Positions 1 through 5,253 of a DNA stretch of 7,811 nt are shown here, one piece after another. Positions within the stretch are counted from its first letter, which is position 1, and each line of letters starts with the position of its first letter. The stretch is taken from the NCBI GenBank assembly GCA_937891325.1, contig CALAFU010000019.1, positions 1 to 7,811 of the forward strand, written 5' to 3'. Below the pieces are notes generated by a model, which was given only the letters and a program-made list of their open reading frames with translations, ran no database searches and was not told the origin of the DNA. This DNA comes from an uncultured Candidatus Melainabacteria bacterium (lineage in GTDB: Bacteria > Cyanobacteriota > Vampirovibrionia > Gastranaerophilales > Gastranaerophilaceae). Both the position numbers and the translations under genes were made by a program.

Positions 1-228
1 TCGCTTCACTCAAAACTTCCGTCAATTATGGAAATGGCAAATTTAATGGACGTTAGCCCAAACACAATTAGAAAAGCCTTTGCAAATCTTGCAGAAGAAG
101 GATATTTAACCTTCACAAGAGGACGTTATGGCGGAACTTTTGTAAAAGCTATGCCTAAATCGCCTACAAACCAACCGTTTGAGTGGGTTGCAGTAAATCC
201 AAAATACGCAACATATTCAGACAACTAA
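1..228 (+). CDS. GntR-family winged helix-turn-helix regulator, C-terminal part (cut by window edge)
   Basis: The reading frame is open from base 1, so the true start lies outside; the ATG at 28 is internal. The visible 75 residues begin SLHSKLPS and continue through a helix-turn-helix whose recognition helix reads SPNTIRKAFANL, followed by EEGYL and a wing ending RGRYGGTFV. This order (LPS, then vSrnTVrkAl, then L..EGyl, then rGrGtfV) is the classic GntR DNA-binding domain. Only about 28 residues follow the wing, with no FCD, UTRA or aminotransferase-like effector domain. The protein is therefore a short regulator, resembling the small YtrA-type members in size, though the tail is not clearly their two-helix dimerisation segment. 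It converges on trmD and the stop codons overlap. Target genes are unknown. Family call is secure; subfamily is not. Confidence 0.85.
   Translation, partial: SLHSKLPSIMEMANLMDVSPNTIRKAFANLAEEGYLTFTRGRYGGTFVKAMPKSPTNQPFEWVAVNPKYATYSDN
225..228. other. Overlapping convergent stop codons (GntR-type gene and trmD)
   Basis: The four bases CTAA encode TAA on the plus strand (226-228) and TAG on the minus strand (225-227). The two genes thus end within each other, with no intergenic space and no visible hairpin terminator, so transcripts must run into the opposite coding region or end by another mechanism. Confidence 0.9.
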
Positions 229-914
229 GATTTTTGATTATATTTTTCAAACAAGTCAGGACGGCGTTCTTTTGTACGTTCTAACATTTTTTGATGTCTA
301 AATTCGTTAATTTCTTTATGGTTGCCGTTTAACAAAACTGCTGGAACTTCTAATCCGCGATACTCTCTAGGTTTTGTATATTGAGGATATTCAAGTAAAC
401 CTTCTTCAAAACTGTCGCAATCTGCGGATTCTATTTTGCCCAAAACACCCTCTAATTTACGGCTAACGCAATCAATTACGCAAAGCGCAGGCAATTCACC
501 ACCTGTCAAAACAAAGTCGCCAATTGAAATTTCGCGAGGTTTTATAATTTCACGAATTCTTTCATCGTAACCTTCATAGTGTCCGCAAAGAATTACAACT
601 TGGTCAAAATTTGCTAACTCTTTTGCGACGTCATTATTGAAAGGTTGTCCTTGAGGTGTCATCATTATTGTACAAGAGCTTTCTAACTTTTTAATACTTT
701 CGTAAGCATCAACATAAGGTTGCGCCATCAAAACCATTCCAGCACCGCCACCGTAAGGTGTATCGTCAACTTTTTTGTGCTTATCTAGCGTAAAGTCACG
801 AGGATTTACGGCGTTTACTGAAATTACATTTGCAGAAGTTGCACGCTTTAAGATACTGCAATTGCAGTAAGAGTCTATCATTTCAGGAAACAGGGTTAAT
901 ACATCAAATTGCAT
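225..914 (-). CDS. trmD: tRNA (guanine-N1-)-methyltransferase TrmD
   Basis: TrmD methylates N1 of G37, next to the anticodon, using S-adenosylmethionine, and so prevents +1 frameshifting. The 229-aa product is slightly shorter than the usual 240-250. It carries the family landmarks in order: FDVLTLFPEM at the N-terminus, DKHKKVDDTPYGGGAGM (44-60), LCGHYEGYDERI (109-120), and the trefoil-knot SAM-binding stretch SIGDFVLTGGELPA (130-143). R152 and D167 match the catalytic Arg154 and Asp169 of the Haemophilus enzyme. The C-terminal domain keeps LLEYPQYTKP and VLLNGNHKEI. The ATG shares a base with the rimM stop (TAATG), so the two are translationally coupled; an AGGGG lies 11 nt upstream. Its TAG stop overlaps the TAA of the convergent regulator gene. 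No rplS follows it, although rplS is the common neighbour elsewhere. Confidence 0.97.
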   Translation of the reverse strand: MQFDVLTLFPEMIDSYCNCSILKRATSANVISVNAVNPRDFTLDKHKKVDDTPYGGGAGMVLMAQPYVDAYESIKKLESSCTIMMTPQGQPFNNDVAKELANFDQVVILCGHYEGYDERIREIIKPREISIGDFVLTGGELPALCVIDCVSRKLEGVLGKIESADCDSFEEGLLEYPQYTKPREYRGLEVPAVLLNGNHKEINEFRHQKMLERTKERRPDLFEKYNQKS

Positions 915-1429
915 TACTCAATTAACCCCTGAATTTCATTGATATAAACTTTTTTATTGTCTAAATCGACCTCTGGAACAAGTTCATCAACAAAAGGCAC
1001 TAAAGAAATTTTCTTTGACAAACCTCTTACTGACAACAAGTCGTTTGCGCCATTATTTGAAACGCCTACAACCACGCCAACTTTTTTGTCCTTTGAATAA
1101 ACATCTAAGCCAACTAAATCGTCAATCAAGTATTCGCCTTCGTCTAGTGCTTCTTCAAATTCCTCTTGAGGTACGTATAACAAGCAATTTTTGTAAACTA
1201 AAATGTCGTTGATTGAGTTAATACCTTCAAATTTCAAAATTGCAAATTTGTTATTGAATTTGATTGATTTAACTTTAACCTTTTTGTACTCGTTTTCAAA
1301 GTAAATATAAACATGCGAAAGAGTCTTCAAAAAATCAGCTTGATTTTTTGAATATCCAACCTTAGCTTCACCTTGAACACCATGAAAGTTTAATATTTTA
1401 CCAATTGAAATATACTTACTATTCTGCAT
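914..1429 (-). CDS. rimM: 16S rRNA processing / 30S maturation factor RimM
   Basis: RimM binds ribosomal protein S19 and helps assemble the head of the 30S subunit. I start it at the ATG at 1427-1429, giving 171 aa, because the conserved N-terminus (Y-I-S-I-G-K-I, HGVQGEAKV) begins a few residues after that Met. A longer frame exists to 1492, but its extra 21 residues are Lys-rich and lie inside the upstream gene, so they look spurious. The N-terminal RimM barrel covers about residues 6-90. The C-terminal PRC-barrel starts at YLIDDLVGLDVY (100-111) and includes GANDLLSV (128-135) and LVPFVDELVPEVDL (143-156). The start overlaps the end of the RGG gene by 11 nt, and the only upstream ribosome-binding signal is weak (GAAG), suggesting translational coupling. 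Its stop overlaps the trmD start by one base. Confidence 0.94.
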   Translation of the reverse strand: MQNSKYISIGKILNFHGVQGEAKVGYSKNQADFLKTLSHVYIYFENEYKKVKVKSIKFNNKFAILKFEGINSINDILVYKNCLLYVPQEEFEEALDEGEYLIDDLVGLDVYSKDKKVGVVVGVSNNGANDLLSVRGLSKKISLVPFVDELVPEVDLDNKKVYINEIQGLIE

Positions 1430-2753
1430 CTTCAACTTTTTTAGGCTTTCTACCGCGAGTTTTCTTTTCTGTTTTTTCCTCAGTAGCTTCAACTTCTTCC
1501 GCTACTTCTTCTTTAACCTTTTTTGCTCGAGTTGTTTTCTTTGGCTTTTCTTCAGCTTCAGTTTCTACCTCTGTTGCATCGTCTTCGGCTTTAGCCTTTT
1601 TAGCACGAGTCTTTTTAGGTTTTTCCTCAGTAGCTTCAGCTTCTTTCTTTTGATTTTTGAATTCTTCTGGAGCATCTTCTCTATCAGGATTCCATCTATC
1701 CAAGCCCATTTGAGCACGGATTAAGCCGATACCTACGTGAACACGCCATTCGTCCATTTTCAATTGAACCGCAATAATTTTGTGGCAACCAATTGGAGGT
1801 AATGGTAACAATGGTTCGTAAAGACTTCTGATAGCCATTAATTGGTCTGGTGAAATAGCTAATTTACGTTTAGGGAATGGTAATTTAGGTAACATCATTT
1901 TTTGACGAACTAAATTGATACCAAAGAATACTTTTCTTGGTTCTAAACCGATTTTTTCACCGATTACTTCGTGAGCATCAGGGTTTGGCAATGGTAACAT
2001 TGCTTTGTACAATGCTTCAATTTGTTCCAATTGCTCCTTGTTAATTAAAAGTTGTTTTTGTGGTTTTTGAGGTCTACCACCGCCCATTGGTCTGCGTTGT
2101 TGGAAACCGCCACCTTGAGGACGTCTTTGTTGGAAACCACCTTGTTGTGGACGACGTTGTTGATAACCGCCTTGATTTCTTTGTTGATATCCACCACCTT
2201 GATTGCGGTCGTAACCGCCTCTTTGTTGGTAGCCACCTTGGTTTCTGTCATATCCACCGCGTTGTTGATATCCACCTTGATTACGGTCGTAACCGCCTCT
2301 TGATTGGTAACCACCTTGGTTTCTGTCATATCCACCACGTTGTTGGTATCCGCCTTGATTACGGTCATATCCACCACGTTGTTGGTAGCCACCTCTTGAT
2401 TGGTAACCGCCTTGGTTTCTGTCATAATTATTTCTTTGTGGTCTATCATATCCGCCAGCTGAATAGCCTCCTGCAGAATATCCACCTGCTGAGTAACCGC
2501 CAGCAGAATATCCGCCAGATGAGTAGCCACCTGAAGTATATGAACCATTTTCTGAATTATAATTTTGTTGTTGTTCTTGGTTATTTTGATTATCTTGTTG
2601 TTCTTGATGTTGGTGTTGATGTTCTTGTTGGTCTGAATTACCACCAGATGGCATCATGCTTTTATCAGGATACAAACAGTTTGGACAAATTACCCTTTTC
2701 GGATTCTTTGTTTCAAATTCTACTCCACACTTAATACATTTGTTTACATACAT
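1419..2753 (-). CDS. Zinc-ribbon / RGG-repeat protein with a tandem three-helix-like domain, function unknown
   Basis: I do not recognise a named family for this 444-aa protein. Visible parts are: a C4 zinc ribbon (C6, C9, C23, C26); a Q/H/N-rich linker (about 42-65); GGYSA repeats (about 75-102); six YDRNQGG motifs with YQQRGG or YQSRGG between them (110-187); three 10-aa QQRRPQGGG-type repeats (197-226); two homologous ~57-aa blocks (235-291 and 298-354); and a Lys/Glu tail (367-444) ending with the AT-hook-like TRGRKPKK. There is no signal peptide or membrane segment, so it should be cytoplasmic. RGG and Tyr-Gly tracts are known in RNA-binding, condensate-forming proteins, so RNA binding is inferred rather than shown. 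The ATG at 2751-2753 has AGAGG 8 nt upstream; an out-of-frame ATG lies at 2758-2760. It heads the rimM-trmD unit and overlaps rimM by 11 nt. The long open frames opposite and beside it are artefacts of the repeats. Confidence 0.9.
   Translation of the reverse strand: MYVNKCIKCGVEFETKNPKRVICPNCLYPDKSMMPSGGNSDQQEHQHQHQEQQDNQNNQEQQQNYNSENGSYTSGGYSSGGYSAGGYSAGGYSAGGYSAGGYDRPQRNNYDRNQGGYQSRGGYQQRGGYDRNQGGYQQRGGYDRNQGGYQSRGGYDRNQGGYQQRGGYDRNQGGYQQRGGYDRNQGGGYQQRNQGGYQQRRPQQGGFQQRRPQGGGFQQRRPMGGGRPQKPQKQLLINKEQLEQIEALYKAMLPLPNPDAHEVIGEKIGLEPRKVFFGINLVRQKMMLPKLPFPKRKLAISPDQLMAIRSLYEPLLPLPPIGCHKIIAVQLKMDEWRVHVGIGLIRAQMGLDRWNPDREDAPEEFKNQKKEAEATEEKPKKTRAKKAKAEDDATEVETEAEEKPKKTTRAKKVKEEVAEEVEATEEKTEKKTRGRKPKKVEDAE
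1692..2051 (-). other. Tandem duplicated ~57-aa domain within the RGG protein
   Basis: Residues 235-291 (bases 1881-2051) and 298-354 (bases 1692-1862) align without gaps, with 20 of 57 positions identical. Shared positions include Q-L, I, L-Y, the motif LPLP, a His, an Ile, then V..GI.L.R..M.L. The spacing suggests three helices: one around QLxxIxxLY, one around the conserved His, and one ending GIxLIRxxM. This layout is reminiscent of a homeodomain-like or other tri-helical nucleic-acid-binding fold. The duplication is seen directly; the fold is inference from helix spacing only. Confidence 0.7.
2076..2165 (-). repeat. 30-bp coding repeats (QQRRPQGGG)
   Basis: Three consecutive 10-residue units, at residues 197-206, 207-216 and 217-226, follow the pattern aromatic-QQRRP-(Q/M)-(Q/G)GG. 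They end the disordered region and give it a strong positive charge just before the first duplicated domain. They differ from the upstream YDRNQGG units in lacking Asp and in having paired Arg. Confidence 0.85.
2193..2426 (-). repeat. 39-bp / 78-bp coding tandem repeats (YDRNQGG units)
   Basis: Six YDRNQGG motifs start at residues 110, 129, 142, 155, 168 and 181; the last five are exactly 13 codons apart. The codons alternate: units 110, 142 and 168 use AGA for Arg and AAC for Asn, while units 129, 155 and 181 use CGT/CGC and AAT. The true DNA period is therefore a 78-bp dimer, pointing to growth by duplication of a two-unit block. One interval (110 to 129) carries an extra six-residue GGYQQR-type insert. 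Confidence 0.9.
2448..2531 (-). repeat. 15-bp coding repeats (GGYSA)
   Basis: The translated residues from about 75 to 102 consist of a five-residue GGYSA unit, first as GGYSS, then GGYSA four times, then a final GGY. The resulting tract is rich in Gly, Ser and Tyr and resembles the low-complexity Gly/Tyr/Ser tracts of proteins that phase-separate. It lies between the Q-rich linker and the RGG block. Confidence 0.88.
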
Positions 2754-2840
2754 AAGACATGCCTCTTTTTATTGGGTTTTCTTTTCTTTCTAATTCTTTT
2801 AATTCCTAATCCTAACAATAATAACGGACTAATTTAGAAT

Positions 2841-2846
2841 ATTATA
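2841..2846 (-). promoter_or_regulatory. Second candidate -10 box
   Basis: A second perfect TATAAT lies 37 bp nearer the RGG gene than the first. At 17-nt spacing the -35 position reads AAGACT, a weak match, and there is no TG extension. It could be an alternative start site with a leader of about 80 nt, or simply AT-rich background. Confidence 0.35.
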
Positions 2847-2877
2847 CTACTTTCAAAATTTCTAGTCTTTTACATGT

Positions 2878-2886
2878 ATTATAGCA
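2878..2886 (-). promoter_or_regulatory. Candidate extended -10 promoter element
   Basis: The minus strand reads TGCTATAAT here: a perfect sigma-70-type -10 box with the upstream TG of an extended -10. No good -35 hexamer is present at 17 nt (GTAGAA), which an extended -10 can tolerate. Transcription would start near 2871, giving a leader of about 118 nt before the RGG gene. AT-rich sequence makes chance TATAAT matches common, so confidence is moderate. Confidence 0.5.
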
Positions 2887-2894
2887 AAAAAAAA

Positions 2895-3332
2895 TTATTT
2901 TTCTACCATGAACGTTACAGGACCGTCATTAATTAAAGAAATCTCCATCATTGCACCGAATTTTCCCGTCCCTACTTGAATATCAAGCCCTTTTACAATC
3001 GTAACGAATTCTTCATATAATTCATTTGCAAGCTCTGGTTTTTCTGATTTATCAAAACTTGGACGAGTTCCTTTTTTACAATTTCCGCACAAGGTAAATT
3101 GAGAAACAATCAACATTTCTCCATTAACATCTTTTAGAGATTTATTCATTTTGCCATTTTCGTCTTCAAAAATACGCAAATTAACGACCTTTTGCGCAAC
3201 CCATTCGACTTGTTCTCTTGTATCACCTTTTTCTATACCAACAAGTGCCAAAATTCCTTTATCTATTGAAGAATAAAGTTTGTTATCTATTGTGCAAGAC
3301 GCATTTTTAACTCTTTGAATTAAGCATTTCAT
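2895..3332 (-). CDS. dtd: D-aminoacyl-tRNA deacylase
   Basis: DTD hydrolyses D-amino acids (and glycine mischarged on tRNA-Ala) from tRNA, protecting translation from the wrong stereoisomer. The 145-aa length is typical of the bacterial homodimeric enzyme. It begins MKCLIQRV and contains the active-site motif SQFTL (77-81), the GTRPSF segment (88-93), and the C-terminal NDGPVTF (135-141), whose Gly-Pro is the cross-subunit Gly-cisPro that rejects L-amino acids. The residue after SQFTL is Cys instead of the common Tyr, a minor change. The start overlaps the end of the MAF gene by 26 nt; it is kept because the conserved N-terminus begins exactly there. An AGAAGG lies 12 nt upstream, slightly far, so coupling to the MAF gene is likely. 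It appears to be the last gene of its unit. Confidence 0.96.
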   Translation of the reverse strand: MKCLIQRVKNASCTIDNKLYSSIDKGILALVGIEKGDTREQVEWVAQKVVNLRIFEDENGKMNKSLKDVNGEMLIVSQFTLCGNCKKGTRPSFDKSEKPELANELYEEFVTIVKGLDIQVGTGKFGAMMEISLINDGPVTFMVEK

Positions 3333-5253
3333 CTATATATTCAACCTTCTTTTCTAAAGTATCAGTGATAATTTTAATATCTTTTGAAACCCCTGTAAAG
3401 TATTGTTTTAAGTTGCCAAAAATCAATTCGATAGATTTTGCATCACTAATAGGGTTTAGTCTCAAATTGTACAAAATTGTATAACTTGCAGATTTGTTTA
3501 TAAATTTGTAAATCAAGGATTTTTTTGAATAATTTTCAGAGATATCCACATACAAAATCATCAATTGTTTAAAATACGCACCAGCTCTATGATTTAACAT
3601 ATTATTGTTTTTAATAAGCTCGCGTTCGTAATTTGCAATCAAATTATTTGCTTTTGACATTAAATTTTGAAGTTCCTTTAGCGTGCCTGCTTCTTCTGTA
3701 ATTGAGGATTTTACTTCGTTTAAATCGTAATTTGGAGTTTTATCCAAAGTAATTCTTTCAAGTTTTTCAGTTTTTTCTAATAAATTTTCTAAAGGTACGT
3801 CTTCAAAACCATTAATTTTTGCGCCTTCTAGAGAGGTATTATACAAATTCAAAGAATCGCCATAGCTTTGAGCAAACTCCTCAAATTGAGAGATAAAAGA
3901 GCCGTAATCCGCTGTTGTCGGAAGTTTATTGCCTTTTATACCATCAACATAGTATAATTTTTCATTAATATTCGCTACGTATTTTTTAAGTAATCTGTCT
4001 TTATCTTCTTCCTTTAGCGAGCTTTGACCATACAAGGCTTGTTTTAATTTATCCTCTGCGCCTTCTGCTATAACAATTTCCACTTTGCCTGTTTGGGGAT
4101 TTTCTTTACAGATTAGTCCTCGATTTGTGCCATTTGAATAGCATTTTCCATCACAATATGCTAAATCTTGACCGATTAAAATTATCTCTTTACAACCCAA
4201 ATACATTGCCGAATACAATGCTGTATAAGAAACTGTTCCGCTTGATACATAAGGTGTTGCATCTATTTTTGCGAAATTTGTCCACACTAAATTTGCAATA
4301 GAGGTACAAGACGGATAAGAAATTTTTCGTTTAAATTTCATTTTGTGCATTGACGGATTTGTAAAAGGCTCTAATATAAGGTAAGAATTTGAAATATCAA
4401 CATCTATTAATTGAGCTGTTGAATCAAATTGTTCAACACACACCACAAAGTCTGGAGTAATTCCATTTTTATATAAAGTTCTTACGGCTTGAGAAACTGC
4501 GATTATTAAAACATTCTCTTTATATTTTTTTAAAGTTTCTACATTTTTATCCAGACTCGGTCCTGCAGAAACGACAACCGCTGTTTTATCCTTATATGTA
4601 TCTTTAAAATCCAACAACAAAGGTTCATCTAACAAGTTAGAAATATTTTCGCATACAAATTTAACCGCTGGTCTCAATTTTGTTTTGAAATAATTTTCAT
4701 TCAAAATTGAACGTCCCATAACATTCTGCATTTCAGAGGCAAATTTTTTCAAATCCTCACCAAATATTTTTGCATAAGACGGCAAAAAGGAAATTACTGT
4801 ATCTGAATTTGAAATTCTTAGTTTATCATAAGCCTTCTTTAAATTTTCAAAATCGTTAAATACATATACATCAGGATTTGAAAGTTCTTTAGATAAATCC
4901 GCAACCTCTAAAGTTGTTGCAAGTATTTCCAAACTTGGTTCATAAATCAAAACAACACCTTTTGATTTTAGGGCAAATTGTTGAACTAGATATCCTATTC
5001 CAAATCCGTAAACAATATGCATCATAAGGCGATTATTTTTAACCTTTGAAAAAATATTTCTAGCCTCTATTTCTGCGCCAATTAAATCATGTAAAGGTAC
5101 ACCGTTATAACTTAGGTTAGCCTCTTGCATTGCAGTATTTGAAAACTGAATATCTTGAGTAAGATATTCAAGTTTCATAAGTTTTTCGCATAATTCTGGA
5201 TTATAACGTGCTATTTGTTTTAAATTAGCATCTAGTATTGGGTTATTTTTCAA
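3307..5253 (-). CDS. MAF / DUF115 (MptE-like) glycosyltransferase-like protein
   Basis: This 648-aa protein belongs to the motility-associated factor group with a DUF115 (6-hydroxymethylpterin pyrophosphokinase MptE-like) core. Characterised relatives modify flagellin with nonulosonic acids such as pseudaminic or legionaminic acid. The N-terminal region carries YGFGIGYLV (82-90) and LIYEPSLEIL (102-111). The core begins KTAVVVSAGPSLD (223-235), continues ITPDFVVCVEQFD (265-277), and ends with SGTVSYTALYSAMYLG and LIGQDLAYCDG (338-369). The C-terminal third is helical and charged. The start is TTG at 5251-5253, supported by an AGAGGA ribosome-binding site 7 nt upstream; the next Met is at residue 26. 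It overlaps rlmN by 11 nt and dtd by 26 nt. No flagellin or sugar-nucleotide genes are in view, so its acceptor is unknown and it may modify another surface protein. No signal peptide or membrane segment is seen. Confidence 0.88.
   Translation of the reverse strand: MKNNPILDANLKQIARYNPELCEKLMKLEYLTQDIQFSNTAMQEANLSYNGVPLHDLIGAEIEARNIFSKVKNNRLMMHIVYGFGIGYLVQQFALKSKGVVLIYEPSLEILATTLEVADLSKELSNPDVYVFNDFENLKKAYDKLRISNSDTVISFLPSYAKIFGEDLKKFASEMQNVMGRSILNENYFKTKLRPAVKFVCENISNLLDEPLLLDFKDTYKDKTAVVVSAGPSLDKNVETLKKYKENVLIIAVSQAVRTLYKNGITPDFVVCVEQFDSTAQLIDVDISNSYLILEPFTNPSMHKMKFKRKISYPSCTSIANLVWTNFAKIDATPYVSSGTVSYTALYSAMYLGCKEIILIGQDLAYCDGKCYSNGTNRGLICKENPQTGKVEIVIAEGAEDKLKQALYGQSSLKEEDKDRLLKKYVANINEKLYYVDGIKGNKLPTTADYGSFISQFEEFAQSYGDSLNLYNTSLEGAKINGFEDVPLENLLEKTEKLERITLDKTPNYDLNEVKSSITEEAGTLKELQNLMSKANNLIANYERELIKNNNMLNHRAGAYFKQLMILYVDISENYSKKSLIYKFINKSASYTILYNLRLNPISDAKSIELIFGNLKQYFTGVSKDIKIITDTLEKKVEYIDEMLNSKS

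Larger units (their letters stand above)
2754..2894 (-). promoter_or_regulatory. Intergenic leader of the RGG-rimM-trmD unit
   Basis: This 141-nt stretch is the only sizeable non-coding gap in the window. On the minus strand it begins with nine T residues directly after the dtd stop, contains two TATAAT boxes, and continues as a purine-rich leader with a tandem TTAGGATTAGGA at 2804-2815, ending in an AGAGG ribosome-binding site at 2762-2766. No strong GC-rich hairpin is visible, so a terminator for the dtd unit cannot be claimed, and partial read-through is possible. Confidence 0.6.

Noticed and set aside
1430..1492. A 21-residue N-terminal extension of rimM
   Set aside because: It is Lys-rich, lies wholly within the upstream gene and precedes the conserved RimM start, so the ATG at 1427-1429 is preferred.
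1405..1653. An 82-codon Ser/Phe/Ala-rich plus-strand open frame
   Set aside because: It is antisense to the Lys/Glu tail of the RGG gene; GAA/AAA-rich codons read backwards give TTC/TTT/GCT strings, so it is an artefact.
2193..2531. CRISPR array or regulatory repeat cluster
   Set aside because: The repeats are in frame, without unique spacers, and encode a continuous peptide, so they are coding tandem repeats.
2045..2644. A 199-codon minus-strand open frame in another phase of the RGG gene
   Set aside because: It is a shifted-frame shadow created by the repeats, with a low-complexity product; the C4 zinc ribbon and duplicated domain are only in the long frame.
2060..2734. A 224-codon plus-strand open frame opposite the RGG gene
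   Set aside because: It is the antisense of a repetitive, compositionally biased gene. The product is a monotonous His/Asn/Gly/Leu/Val string with no domain, and there is no ribosome-binding site.
2886..2935. Possible intrinsic terminator after dtd (nine T residues on the minus strand)
   Set aside because: The T-tract is real but the preceding sequence forms only a short bulged stem, so a terminator is not supported.
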